Assembly: GCA_934047225.1 (NCBI GenBank)
Contig: CAKOHE010000091.1
Span: 550,001 to 614,000, forward strand
Source of the DNA: Ypsolopha sequella
Taxonomy: Eukaryota; Arthropoda; Insecta; Lepidoptera; Ypsolophidae
Length of the DNA stretch: 64,000 nt
Direction of reading: 5' to 3'
Shown one piece after another: positions 17,834 to 30,313 of this stretch (position 1 is its first letter; the number at the start of each line of letters is the position of its first letter). Under the pieces are notes generated by a model. It was not told where the DNA came from. It searched no databases and was given only the letters and a program-made list of their open reading frames with translations. Made by a program: the position numbers and the translations under genes.

Positions 17834-19856
17834 ATGTCCAACATCCCGAAAAACCCCAGAACCTCAGTCGCCAAGTCATCTACGACTGGGGTGCCCCCTC
17901 TGCGGCCACAACGTCCGCTCCGGGAAAGACTCCTCAGAAATAGCCTCAAGTCCGGTTCCGACGGGGAGACGGTCTCATCAGCTTCGGAGCGCAGAGTGGC
18001 TGCATCGGCCCCTGACACCTTCCACGCCGCACTATCACCACCTTGGCCAGTCGACTCGGACGAAGACTCTTTGTCGGAGTCGATTGACCGAAGGGATAGC
18101 TTTGTAGCCACCACAAACAGGGACCTCAGGAGTGGGGTCCGAATGGACGCTGCGAACAAGCTAGCCACTGACATGCTCCTCAAAGGTAAGGAGGCTCTAG
18201 AGGCCGCAAGGAACCTGAAGACGGAGCTCAAAACCACGGCCATTTTATCCCTGCAGACCCTGTACGAGACGGTGCTGTCTCTTTCCGACTCCAGATCACG
18301 GCACAAATCCAACCTGGAGAAGGAAAGAAGCCGGCACGCTCTGGAACTCGTCAGTGTGGAGCGTGCTCACACTAGACAGCTCACAGAGGTGACCAACAAC
18401 CTCACCATCAACCTCCAAAAAACAATGGAGGAAGTAGGACAGGGTCTCCGGGAAACAAAGGCAGTAAGAGAATGGCTAGCGTATGAAACGCGGGATCCAT
18501 TCGGACAAATAGGGGAAGCTAGGGACCGCCTGGCCGCCATCGACCTAGCTGTGCAGGGCTTATCGAAACAGTTAGCCCAGTTGTCAGTTGAAGGGTCCGG
18601 TTGTCCAGAGAGCTCTCTCAGAGGAGATTACAACAAACTCTCCACCAGTAGGGAGCAGCTCTCCAGGCAACTAGACTCAATGAGGAGAGAAACAACTACT
18701 CTCTCCCAAAGGACAACAGAACTGCACGAACGGATGGCAATCCGAGCGGATACAACTCCAATCACGGAACCCTCACAACCACAGACCGACCGCTTAGAGC
18801 AGGAGGTAAAGGATGTGAGGGAAACGCTGACACAACTCGACACTTACATAAAAAACACATTACGCGAGGCAATCACCACCAACGAAGCGAACCCCACAAA
18901 TTCGGAACTCACAGAGCACCTCCAGCCGCTCACCGAAAGGCTTGAGGCAGTCTCTTCGGAGCTCAAAACTATGCGCGAACAAAGAAAGAACACCCCCGCC
19001 GCAACTCAGCTTAGAGACCGAGATCGCTGAGGCGAGCGGGTGGACCGTAGTGCAGCGGAAGCGCAAGCCGGAGAGACAGCCAGCCACACCGCCTTCACCA
19101 AGACCGAACCACAGCATTATCGTCTCCTCGACGGACGCCACAAAGACCGGGGAAAATGTCATCAAGACGATAATCGGTGCGCTGGACATGGGAAAAACCG
19201 GTGCACGGGTGGATCGGGTCAGAAAGGCGAGAAACCAAAAGGTTGTCCTTACTTGTGGGTCTAAAGAAGACCTGGCCCTGGTAAGGACAAGAGTTAAAAA
19301 TAACACCCTGAAAGTGGAAGAGCCTCGCGTGAATAATCCCTTAGTAATAGTGAAAAACGTCCTCGCCTATCAGAAGGATGACGAGATTACGCAGCAATTC
19401 CGGGCTCAAAATAAACAATTGTTCATGGGCCTGGAGAAAGACGACAATCTCGTCAGAGTCAAATACAGAAAGAAAGCGAGAAACCCCCTGCAAGCTCATA
19501 TAGTTTTCGAGGTGTCGGCGGCGCTCTATGGGAGGCTGATGGAGGCTAAAAAAGTCTACATCGGCCTCTCACGGAGCCCCGTCGAGGATCAGTCGCCCCT
19601 AATCCAGTGCTCCAGGTGCTGGGGATACGGCCACACAAAAAGCCTCTGCCGGGAGAAGGAGGACCTCTGCGGATTCTGCGGGGGAAATCACTCCTGGGAG
19701 AAATGTCGCAGCAGGAAGGAGAATGCTCTCCCGAAATGCAAAAACTGTGAACAGGCCCACACCCCAACATCAAAAGCGCACGCAGCATACGACAATGAGT
19801 GTCCAGAAAAACAAAAGATGGACGCCATAGCTCGCTCGCGTGTGAGCTACTGCTAA
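17834..19856 (+). pseudogene. TRAS-type LINE ORF1 (Gag-like), one frame break
   Basis: ATG at 17834 in the context caaaATGTCC. The first frame runs to 19030; the homologous continuation is in the next frame, open to TAA 19854-19856, with the switch near 18990-19010, where a C-run (ccccc) may hold one extra base. The product would be about 670 residues: a low-complexity serine/proline N-terminus, a long coiled-coil-like middle (about residues 110-390), then three zinc knuckles (CSRCWGYGHTKSLC, CGFCGGNHSWEKC, CKNCEQAH). Role: RNA binding and telomere targeting of the LINE particle. It could be a sequencing error in the C-run, since the rest of the frame is clean. Confidence 0.8.
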
Positions 19857-21473
19857 GGGCAACGATACCACCCCCACCTCTCCCCCCCCGAGTGCTTCCC
19901 ATAGCAAACTGCTAGTAATTCAGGCTAACCTGCAGCGCAACAAACTGGCGACGCAGGAGCTGATACAGGCAGCCAAGGGACGCGGGGTCTCTATTGCCCT
20001 GGTACAGGAACCCCATGTGGGACGTAGTGGCAATATGAGCACCTACCCCGGCGCACAAGTCATTCAGTGCACCCTTAATCGCACAAAACCAGTGAAAGCT
20101 GCTGTCATCATTTTCGGAGACCAACTGAGGGTAATTCACGACCCACAGTTGGTGACCGAGACTGAGGCAGCGGTGACCCTGGTGGCGGGCAGCCTCAAGC
20201 TGGCAGTGCTATCGGTGTACTTCGAGGGGGATCAAGACATCAATGTGAACTTGCAGAGTGTTGAACAAAAATGCAAAAAGCTCAACACCAGCAACATTCT
20301 CATAGGCGGGGACGTAAACGCGTGGAGCCTCTGGTGGGGTAGCAAGCACGACGACCCCAGGGGAATAGCCTACAGCGCCTTCCTCAACGAGATGGAGTTC
20401 CATGTTCTCAACAGGGGGGAAACCCCCACGTTTGAGACATACAGGGGAGGTAGACTATACAGCAGTATAGTGGATGTTACTGCGTGTAGTCAATCTCTGC
20501 TAGGCAGGATTGAAAACTGGAGAGTGGACCGTGGTATGACAACGTCAGACCACAATGCCATTACATTCGCCTTGCGACTGGACAGAGAGTTAGTGGCTCT
20601 AGAACCCACTACCACTCGCAGGTTTAACGTCAAGAAGGCAAACTGGCGAGAATTCCAACTCCACGTGAAGTCTGGCTTAGCCGAGAATAACATCTCCCTG
20701 GACAACATCAACTCCATCTCGAGCGTCGAGGAACTGGATGAAATGCTTGTCGCATACACCAACGCCATTCAAAAGGCATGCGACAACGCAATTCCAAAAC
20801 TAGGCGCCTACAAAGGTAAGGTAGCACCCCCCTGGTGGTCCAAAGACCTCGCTGATCTGAAAAGAGAGGTTAATCGAAGGAGGCGAAGGATCCGTAATGC
20901 TGCACCCACTAGACGGGAACACGTGGTTGGAGAGTACCTCACCGCCAAGCTGGACTACCAAAAAAAGGCTAGTGAAGCCCAAACCCAAAGCTGGAAAGAG
21001 TTCTGCTCGACGCAGGAAAAGGAGAGCATGTGGGATGGGATATACAGAGTAATAAGGCGAACAACTAAGAGGCGAGAAGACCCGCTTCTGAGGAACGAGA
21101 AGGGCGAGACACTCAGTCCCGAGGCATCGGCCGATCTCCTGGCCAGCACGTTCTACCCTGACGACTCTGCATTGACCGACCAACCCTTCCACAAACATCT
21201 CCGAGAGCTGACGGACTCCAACCCCGAGGATATCCAAGATCTGTCGGAAGACGACCCACCGTTCACGGAAGCCGAATTGGATTCAGTCCTCCACGACATT
21301 AATCCAAAAAAGGCACCGGGACCGGACGGGCTTACCGCGGACATATGCACGATGGCCATCGAAGCGGGGAGGGAGGTATTCATGGCTCTGGCTAAATGCT
21401 TAGGGCTTGCATATTTCCCTACTCAGTGGAAAATGGCGCACGTAATCATCCTCGGGAAACAGGGCAAAGATGA

Positions 21474-21920
21474 TGTTCACGCTAGACCGTGACGCATGAT
21501 TCGCACCCGCAGGCGGGGATGACCCCCCCCCCGCCGCGCGCCGGTCGAGGCGCGCGCGGGCGCTGGTCTCGCTCTGTTCGGATCGACGAGCCTCTCTAGG
21601 CGCACGCGCGCGCGCCCGCGCAGCCGACAGCTCTAAACAATAGACATTCGCGTCAGCACAAACAATATTGCGTACCTAAAGTGTAGTGTTAATACAAGTG
21701 CTGTGTACATCACTCAAACCAGGACATTCAATACATCCCTGCACAGACGCCAGCTCAACTAGCCAACAAGAAGGCTCAGCACGTCACCGCATCTCCTGTC
21801 GGCCCATCGAGAACAACATTCCAAAGCAAGGTCAGTCAGTTTACCCACAATCTTTTTCTTATCCTGTCTACTCTCCCATTCAAATTCCATCAGCTCTGCA
21901 TCCTGTAGCCAGCGGCTACA
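21474..21920 (+). repeat. BEL/Pao 5' LTR
   Basis: 447 bp, TG...CA ends. A GC-rich first third (CG-alternating tract around 21530-21630) is followed by an AT-richer part. Equal in length to the 3' LTR and apparently identical to it. Confidence 0.88.
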
Positions 21921-21923
21921 TTT

Positions 21924-21941
21924 TTGGTCCTTCGGCCGGAT
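21924..21941 (+). other. Primer-binding site, tRNA-Tyr-like
   Basis: TGGTCCTTCGGCCGGATC begins 4 nt after the LTR. Insect tRNA-Tyr ends CGGCTCGAAGGACCA, so the match is good apart from a one-base gap. tRNA-Tyr-type sites are common in BEL elements (recalled). Confidence 0.55.
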
Positions 21942-23099
21942 CGAATTCTGGTCCTTACAGTCCATTTTCACAATTTTGGCCCTTCAAACCGCTACTGAAC
22001 CAGCCCCCGTCGATTTACTACAGTCCATTTTCACCCGGTTACATATTTTGCCCCCTTTCCCGGCAAAAAATATTTTGTGGTTTCGAATACCTATCGCGGG
22101 TAGATAATTAGAACCGCCGCCTGGAACATTCCATTTATCGGTTAGAACCGGCCCCCCCACGCCCCTTTACAGAATAACTGAATAACTCATTTTCATCACG
22201 GTTGTAATTATTGTTCAGCTCAGATAATATAATTATATCCATTCGGCCCAATTGTTTATTACAGTCCACTATATTTCTTTATTAAACCCCCCCGTCACTT
22301 CCAGGGATTAATTATCAGCCCTTATAAACCCCATACGTAAAATTAATTAAACTCAAAGTCAGCATTTTGCTCAACATTTTTTACATGTAATTCCCGACCC
22401 AATCTTTTCAAATGTTCTCGAAGTGATTCAACTTTGCTCGTAAATACATAGTTCACATTTTAGTTTCATATCGTGTTACAACGTTTTGAGTACCTACACT
22501 TCACTTTGTTTTCTATCGCGCGAAGAGGTGCAAATCTACCCACTGTCAAAGATAGTTCTCGTATCTTGCGAGATATTTTTTGTGAGAGTATAAATTTGCT
22601 TTATTTCGTGCACTTATATACGTCACATATATACGTAAGTTACGTGTGTTGAGTACATAAGTACACACGTTATACGGTTACGTATTATTACGTTGATTAA
22701 AGCTTGATTAGCATCATTGGATTGTCCGCACATTTAGATACGATTTCTGCCAGGTGAACGCATTCTTTGTTGTTTACGAGTTTGAGGCAGTAGATAGGTA
22801 TTTTATTAGTTTCGTGTAAGCGGGAAATAGCATAATAACATAGGAGTGAACAAGGTCATCAGCCCTTTTTGATATTTAATGTTACGGTAATCTTGTGTTA
22901 CGGTAAAAGTTTTCCGAACAGTTTTATCCTGTTATTGTCTGCCTTTTATTGTTTATGGTACACATATAGGGTGTTCCACGTTGGTTTATCAGCTCATATA
23001 CAGGTTGTTTAAAAAAAAAAAATTTTGAACATGGCTTTTGTTATTTCGGCCCGCGCAAGTTACAAGCTATCCGCACGTTGGAGTTGGTAGCGCTCAAGT

Positions 23100-23375
23100 T
23101 TTTAATAACTCATTTTCACATATAGTCACACTCATCACACATTCAATCAGCACATACACACTCAACTCATTTTCACTCACACATTCAATCAGCACATACA
23201 CACTCAGCTCATTTTCACTCACACATTCAATCAGCACATATAGACACACTCAGCTCATTTTCACTCACACATTCACTCATCAGATACACATTCAGCTCAT
23301 TTTCACTCAATGAAACCAGCACTCAGTCATCACACACACACTCATCACATACACACTCAGTTCATTTTCACTCAA
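23100..23375 (+). repeat. Tandem repeat inside BEL interior, unit about 43 bp
   Basis: Five to six imperfect copies of a unit carrying CAATCAGCACATACACACTC and CTCATTTTCACTCA. Non-coding. It lies where the lost gag-pol region would be. Confidence 0.75.
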
Positions 23376-23559
23376 TGACTCCAGCTCCAACAGAGAATTC
23401 TTGTAACTCCGCACAACGTGTAGTGAACGTCACTAACACACCAATAATAGCAGACGTACATGGTCAATTTCACTCAGCACGAGCCCTGTTAGGTTTTATC
23501 TCACGTCGCGGTACTCTAGTTCTCATTCGCTCAGAGTCGGCACAAGCTGTGTAGGTGCT

Positions 23560-24200
23560 AGGGATCAACTCATTGAAGTTCAGAACTTCCTCGGGTCAAA
23601 CAATGATGCAATCACTCACAAGCTCGCGAATCAGCACATAACTTGGTTACTGAACCCGCCTAAAGGGCCTTGGTTCGGCGCACTGCACGAAATAAACGTA
23701 AAATCCACCAAGCAACTACTTTATCGCGTGATAGGTGAACAGCACCTCACTTTTGAGGAATTCTCTACCCTTTTGGCTCGAATTGAGGCTGTACTCAATT
23801 CAAGACCCCTCTGCCCAATTTCATCCGATCCTACGGACTTTGACCCTCTCACGGCCGGACATTTCATTATTGGTCGTCCGCTCACCGCTCTACCTGAGCA
23901 GTCTTTTTACGACAGACCCATATCTGTTCTTAAACGCTTTCAGCTCATTCAAGCGCTCTCTCAGCGCTTTTGGATTCTCTGGTCCAGATCCTACCTCCAT
24001 ACCCTGCAAACCCGCCCCAATCAGCTCTCCCCTTCCTCCCCTCCTCAAGTGGGTGAACTGGTCCTCATCAAAGAGGATGACTTGCCTCCGCTCCAATGGA
24101 AGTTGGGGAGAATTCTCCGCACAATGCCTGGCAAGGATGGAGTGATCCAAGTTGTGGATCTGGACACAGCCCATGGAGCCGCAGCCCCGGCCCCCCCAGG
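23560..24200 (+). pseudogene. BEL/Pao integrase C-terminal fragment
   Basis: The reading frame from about 23580 gives TWLLNPPKGPWFGALHE, then FEEFSTLLARIEAVLNSRPL, TAGHFIIGRPLTALPE and VGELVLIKEDDLPPLQWKLG. These are hallmark motifs of the Pao integrase tail and the adjoining DUF5641-type domain. The catalytic core upstream is degraded: about 23480-23575 keeps only scraps. The protein part starts without gag, protease or RT, so the element depends on relatives for movement. Confidence 0.85.
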
Positions 24201-24201
24201 A

Positions 24202-24648
24202 TGTTCACGCTAGACCGTGACGCATGATTCGCACCCGCAGGCGGGGATGACCCCCCCCCCGCCGCGCGCCGGTCGAGGCGCGCGCGGGCGCTGGTCTCGC
24301 TCTGTTCGGATCGACGAGCCTCTCTAGGCGCACGCGCGCGCGCCCGCGCAGCCGACAGCTCTAAACAATAGACATTCGCGTCAGCACAAACAATATTGCG
24401 TACCTAAAGTGTAGTGTTAATACAAGTGCTGTGTACATCACTCAAACCAGGACATTCAATACATCCCTGCACAGACGCCAGCTCAACTAGCCAACAAGAA
24501 GGCTCAGCACGTCACCGCATCTCCTGTCGGCCCATCGAGAACAACATTCCAAAGCAAGGTCAGTCAGTTTACCCACAATCTTTTTCTTATCCTGTCTACT
24601 CTCCCATTCAAATTCCATCAGCTCTGCATCCTGTAGCCAGCGGCTACA
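24202..24648 (+). repeat. BEL/Pao 3' LTR
   Basis: 447 bp, apparently identical to the 5' LTR. It is preceded by a C-rich stretch rather than a clear polypurine tract and followed directly by the duplicated GATGA and the resumed LINE ORF2. Confidence 0.88.
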
Positions 24649-27600
24649 GATGACTACACACATCCCAAGTCATACAGACCCATTGGACTTCTGCCAGTAA
24701 TCGGGAAAATCGTCGAGAAACTCTTGGTTAATAGGCTGCAATGGCACGTGCAGCCCACACTTAACCACAACCAGTATGGGTTTACACCACAACGCGGGAC
24801 CGAGGACGCCCTCTATGACCTTCTTAAGCACACGAGATCAGAACTTGAAAGTAAAAATATAGTTCTCATGATCTCGCTGGACATAGAGGGAGCCTTCGAT
24901 AACGCATGGTGGCCGGCTTTGAAGCACCAACTAGACACAAGGAAGTGTCCGCGAAACATATACGCGATGGTGTGCTCCTATCTACAAGACCGAAAAATAG
25001 TGGTCAACTATGCCAGAGCAACAAGCGAGAGGGATACTACAAAGGGTTGCGTCCAAGGATCCATCGGAGGACCAGCTTTTTGGAACATCATACTCGATCC
25101 GCTGTTGGCCAAGCTGGCACAGGAAGGAGTACATGCGCAGGCTTTCGCGGACGACGTAGTTCTAACATTCACCAGCCACTCGGTCGAAACCATGGAGCAA
25201 CGAGTCAACTCAACACTGGAGACAATAGTGGAGTGGGGTACTCAGAACAAGCTCAACTTTGCCGCACACAAGACCAAGGCGATGTTGATGACTAAAAAAC
25301 TGAAGTACGGGGAACCACACCTCTATATGTCAGGAAGTAGACTCGAACTCGTAGACGAGATAAAACTCCTTGGTCTCATCATCGACCGAAAACTCACCTT
25401 CAAGGCGCACGTGACCGCAGTCTGTAAAAAGGCTGCGGACATATACAAACACCTAGCGCGCGCAGCAAAGGTGACATGGGGCCTAAACGGTGAAATTGTA
25501 AGAACGATATACGTAGCGGTTGTCGAGCCGATCGTACTGTACGCAGCAAGTGCATGGTAGCAATCCACAGAACTCCAGATGATCAGAGATCGTCTGGACG
25601 CACTGCAAAGAGGATTTGGCCAAAAGATCTGCAAAGCGTACAGAACGGTCTCGCTCTCTTCGGCACTAATTCTATCGGGCCTACTACCCCTGGACCTTAG
25701 AGTACAAGAAGCCGCAATTCTGTACATGGCCAAACGAGGCATCAGTACAGACTACATACCACCAGGAAGGAAAATGGAGCAAAGGATAAGCTACCTAGAG
25801 CAGCCACATCCTTCTCAACTCATAACAACAGAGTTCGAGCTCCTAGAAAACATGGATTCCGAAACTCTATCCATCCACGAAATTGCTGGGCCGCAAGTGT
25901 ACACTGATGGCAGCAAAATTGAGGGCAAGGTTGGAGCAGCCCTCACATGGTGGGAGGACGGACAGGAAACCAGTTTTCACACCTTCAGCCTGGATCCGGC
26001 GTGCACTGTCTTCCAATCAGAATTATACGCACTCCACAGGGCGATTGATTTGGCCAAGAACAGCACTAGTGATCAAATTAACATCTTGAGTGATTCAAGA
26101 TCGTCACTAGAACTGCTGAGAAACCCCAAAACAACACATCCCCTTACCAGGAACATCAAAGAGTGCGTAGCGGAAATCAGAGCACAGGGTCGGCAGGTGC
26201 GGCTCTTCTGGCTCAGGGCGCATGTGGGCACAGCCGGAAACGAAAGAGCAGACGAACTGGCCAAACAAGCGGCTTTGCAGTCAAGTGATGCCCCAGACTA
26301 CAGTGAAGTTCCCGTGTCACACGTCAAAAGAAAGGTCAGAGAGGAGACTGTACGCAGATGGCAAGACAGGTACAGCTCCTCCAGCACTGGTGCTGTCACG
26401 AAGGTATTCTTCCCGGACGTAAATGATGCATTCCGCATAGTCCGAGAAACCAAAATGACGCACTGTCAAGTGCAAGCCTTGACAGGACACGGGGGTATGG
26501 CGGAGTACTTGCATCGGTTCAAGCTGAAAAGCAGCCCTGGTTGTGAGTGCGATCCCGACACTAGTGAGTCAGTATGGCATCTTTTACTAGACTGCCCTCG
26601 TTTCGCGGTTGCCCAAATGGAGTTAGAGTACCGGCTAAGCAAAAAGCTGGAAAAAGCCGAACTGCGGAACATCCTAGCAGACAAAGACAACAGAACGCTC
26701 TTCCTTGCATTCGTAGAATCCGTTATACGGACAGCGGCTAAGAGGAACTCGTCCACAGACCTCACCTACATACCTCACCCACAAACAAACACCAGCACAC
26801 CAACACCAACACCAACACCAACACCAACACAGACACAGCAACCGACAACAAGCTGCTCAATGCCAGCGGAGTATCAGCTTCTGAAGTTCAGTGAGGCAGG
26901 TACTCCGGGCATAAGACTCAAAGGAGTAGCAACGTTCATGGATGACAGCACCGAGAGACTCGGTATCTGCTTTTGCAGAATGAGGGGAAATAAATTTGTC
27001 ACCATCTCACCTGGCCTTGCTCTCCTCCTAAAGGGGAGCAATTTCAAGGCAACCATGAGGCGGAAAGCATTCGAGGCGCTCGGGGACGCCACCGTGGCAG
27101 GTCATCGCTGCCGAATAGTGCGAACCAAGAATAAAATCATCGCGCTATTCGTGGCCGGCGACAACGTTTCAGAATTCGCCCAGGCGAGTTCGATGCTTTC
27201 CAACCTAGCAGCCATTGACGGACCTGCTAAGAAAATCAGCGTGGACGCTATGGTAGTCGCCTACTTAAAAGCCGAAGTGGAAGATTACTCGGGGATCCTC
27301 AGAGCCTCGAGTAAACACGAGATGGTGGTTTACGAGGACAGAGGCCAAAACCTCAGTTATCTAAGACCGTACCGTCTCGATGAATCTTCCACCCCCACCG
27401 ACAGCTGGGGCTACCCAATAGCAAGTCCAGAACTAAGCGGTTCAGAAAGGCTGCAAGAAAAAATCGCAGGTGAGAGACAGCCGCCCCCTCGCCAAAAGGA
27501 GTCGGAAGGAGTGTTGTCAACCATGACCAGAGCAGCAGTCGGTTGCTTCACGAACATTGCATCACGAATAAAGAAACACTCGGACACACTCACACCCCCC

Positions 27601-27649
27601 AGACCCACAACCTCATCAGGGACAGTCTCAGGAATAACCCGAACAAACC

Positions 27650-28339
27650 TGATTGATAAAGGAGTGATAATGTTTCTGACTAGTGACGGGCATCGGCGTC
27701 ACTGGTGCGAGGGTTCCATAACCACGCTCAGACACCACTAATTGTATGTCAAAGGGCGATATTAGCAGCTGGAACAGGGGCCCATAAGCTGTCCCAGATT
27801 TATATTCTACAAATATCTTATATTCTACAAAATATAGTACAAAATGTCCTACCAGACAATTGTATGATGACCTCATCAGCTAGTCCTCGCGACGAATTCC
27901 TTCCGCACGTGGACTCCAAGGCGTTCCGGTGCTGTGACACGCTGCTCACCGTCACGAAGAATCTAAACACGACCCACCTACCCCTGGATGCATCCAAACC
28001 CAGAAGAAATGGTAATCTGACAAAGTTCTCCGATCATCGGGAACCGCATGGGTACAGGTTATGTCACACACACACACAGGAAATACACCAAAAGTGGCCT
28101 TCACGCCAAAATATTGTCAGACCCTGACTCAATAATGTTCTTTACGATGTCCACATCGATTTCCCTTGTATTAAGCCGTTAATATCCTTAAATATGTGGT
28201 CGACCGCGACCCTTTCCCAAAATTCCGTCCTTTTCGAGATATTTGACAGCTCCAAGTGGGAAGTGTTACCACACCCAAAAAACAGAAACGTCGACCGAAC
28301 ACTCGACAGATGCGTTCTAAAAATATACATTTTATTCAT
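27650..28339. mobile_element. Unclassified 690-bp insertion in LINE ORF2
   Basis: Absent from copy 1. It is flanked by AACAAACC (27642-27649) and AACAAAACC (from 28340), an imperfect duplication of the target, so it is a genuine insertion. Only short ORFs are inside. The end TGATTGATAAAGGAGTG shows no matching inverted repeat at the other end. There is no poly(A) at either end. I cannot assign it to a family; a truncated LINE 3' end on the minus strand is one possibility. Confidence 0.55.
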
Positions 28340-29766
28340 AACAAAACCCATCAAAATCCTACAGGGGCCTGGTTGCCCGACCGGAACTCGTTACACCCAC
28401 CACTCCATCGGACCACTTGTCCAATGCACTCCTGGAGTACGTAGCGATGCTCAAAGGCACAGTTGTTTCTAAACAAGAAACATGCCGAACGATCCTCCGA
28501 GCCTATCGTCGGGGGAACGAGCAATTGTTACACTCCAAACTCGAGGAGTGCGACGCGGCGGTGTACAATAACGCTACCTTCCAAGTATTGGGGGGAACAA
28601 TGGCGGGGGAGAACATGGCCGCGTTCAATGGCACCATTGGTTTTGTGGAACTGGATGAAAATGAGTCAAACCGGATGGGGAAACCAGTTTTCACCACCCC
28701 AGTGGATGACCCCATTGTGGTTGTCGCCAAGTGTACACGGATAATGCTGGAGGACAGAATCTTAACAACAGCAAACAAACTGCTAGGGGATTCTGAACCC
28801 ACCGAAGCCGTTGTACAAATGCTGACACCAGAAATGGAATGGGTAAACAGGGTCCCAGGTAGTGGAAAAACAACCTGGGTAGTCAACAACTTTGACAATG
28901 AAACGGACCTGGTAACAACGTCCACCCTAGAAGGAGCGAGAGACCTCCGTCAAAAGCTGGAGGACAAGCTCGGCAGAACTGCAAAATTCAGGGTGCGCAC
29001 GATGGCCTCATTGCTAGTAAAAGGCATTCGCGAGGGCGAGAGCTTCCGTCGGCTTATAGTCGATGAGGCTTTCATGAGCCATTTTGGAGCCATCGTGTTA
29101 GCAACCAGGATAGTCGGCGCCAGCAAAATCTTGCTCCTGGGTGACCAAAACCAGGTCCCTTTCATTGACAGAGAAAACCTCTTCCCGATGAGGTACCTTA
29201 GTCCCAGTCTTTTTGGTAGCATAACAAAACAACTGCTGTGCACACACCGAAACCCCATGGACGTAGCATATGCCCTAAGGAAGATCTACAGTGGCATATA
29301 CTCGTCCAAGGCTCAAACACGGTCCTTGACTCTGGAATCCTACGAAGAGACGCGACCTCCAAGAAACGAGCATAACACGCTCTACCTTGTACACAGCCAG
29401 GCCGAAAAAGCCTTCCTAGAAGGTCTGGGGTATGGTAAGCAACAAGGGTCGCGTATCCACACAATCCACGAGGCTCAAGGACTTACGTGGGAGAGAGTGG
29501 TGATCATAAGAACTGCGAAAGTCACCCAGCAGTTGCACAGCAGCATCCATCACGCGGTCGTGGCGGTGTCAAGGCATACCGGCAGCTGTGTGTATTACAC
29601 GGCTCGCCGAAAGAACGATGCCATAGTTCGGCTAATAATAAACGCCCTGGCAGCTGAGACCGGCACGATCAAAGAGTATAATTTAAAAATGGCCTGGAGG
29701 AACCGAGACACGTCAGTGGCTGACGCCATGCTGAGTGGCGGCACGGGCGGCACCCCAGTCGTCTGA

Positions 29767-30284
29767 GCCGGGTAAAGTTGTATGTCCCACCTCCTCACAA
29801 TAAAGGTGTTTGTTTGTAGTATTTGTAATCTCATAATTGTAAAATTTTCATATCCATATTAATTAAAATTTTGTATAATTGTAGTAACAACTTATTTTAA
29901 AAATAAAATATGTATCGTGTAGTAGTATAATATTTAATATTCATAAAATATATATATATATATATATATATTTATACATGAAAAAAATAATCATCATAAT
30001 AATAATAATGACATCAACAACTAAAAAAAAAAAAAATAATAATAAAAAATAAATAAAAAATAAAAATATCATAGATTTATTTATATTTGTAACTAGTTAT
30101 AAGTAAGGGTCAATTTAATCTCAATTGTCACAACCTAATTCACAAAAAAAAATTTATATCACCTAAAAACTAATATATTTTATGTAAGGAGCGAAAAGGA
30201 GAAGTAACGAACAAATTAAACATGACAAAAAAAGGTATGGCGATCAATGTCCATAGCACTTGCGTTTTATTAATAAAACAAAAT
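29767..30284 (+). other. 3' UTR of TRAS-type LINE copy 2
   Basis: Contains AATAAA about 34 nt after the stop, (AT)n and (AAT)n microsatellites at 29948-30060, the box AAGGAGCGAAAAGG near 30186, and a shorter version of the terminal hairpin (TATGG 30236-30240, CCATA 30251-30255). Confidence 0.75.
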
Positions 30285-30301
30285 AAAAAAAAAAAAAAAA
30301 A

Positions 30302-30313
30302 CCTAACCTAACC
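30302..30313 (-). repeat. TTAGG telomeric tract, 12 bp
   Basis: Only two CCTAA units remain between a plus-strand LINE poly(A) and a minus-strand LINE poly(A), a tail-to-tail arrangement. Confidence 0.9.

Larger units (their letters stand above)
21469..24653 (+). mobile_element. Non-autonomous BEL/Pao LTR retrotransposon inserted in the LINE
   Basis: Two 447-bp LTRs (21474-21920 and 24202-24648) begin TGTTCAC and end GCTACA. They look identical over the parts I compared, so insertion is recent. The target duplication is GATGA (21469-21473, 24649-24653), 5 bp as expected for BEL/Pao. The primer-binding site after the 5' LTR reads TGGTCCTTCGGCCGGAT, close to the complement of a tRNA-Tyr 3' end (one indel). 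The 2.28-kb interior lacks gag, protease and RT; only an integrase C-terminal fragment remains. A polypurine tract is not evident. Confidence 0.88.
19846..29766 (+). pseudogene. TRAS-type LINE ORF2 with helicase, interrupted
   Basis: Same architecture as the ORF at 8930-14956: endonuclease (19.9-20.6 kb), first RT motifs before 21473, rest of RT with FADD (24654-25550), RNase H (25.9-26.3 kb), zinc motif, unrecognised domain (26.87-27.5 kb) and SF1 helicase (28.4-29.76 kb, Walker A GSGKTTW). Lesions: BEL/Pao insertion with duplication of GATGA at 21469-21473/24649-24653; TAG at 25558-25560 where copy 1 has TAC; a 690-bp insertion at 27650. The linker after the zinc motif has an expanded hexamer (ACCAAC)n at about 26795-26830 coding Thr-Pro. 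Between lesions the reading frame is preserved, so inactivation seems recent. Confidence 0.88.
16292..30301 (+). mobile_element. TRAS-type telomeric LINE, copy 2: full-length but disrupted
   Basis: Begins AGTACTGCTCG after a CCTAA remnant and ends in A17 (30285-30301) joined to CCTAACC. About 10.1 kb of element DNA plus two later insertions: a BEL/Pao element (21474-24648) and an unclassified 690-bp piece (27650-28339). It is the only copy with a complete 5' UTR and ORF1. ORF1 has one frame break; ORF2 has both insertions plus a nonsense codon. It cannot make ORF2 protein but serves as the reference for element structure. Confidence 0.85.
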
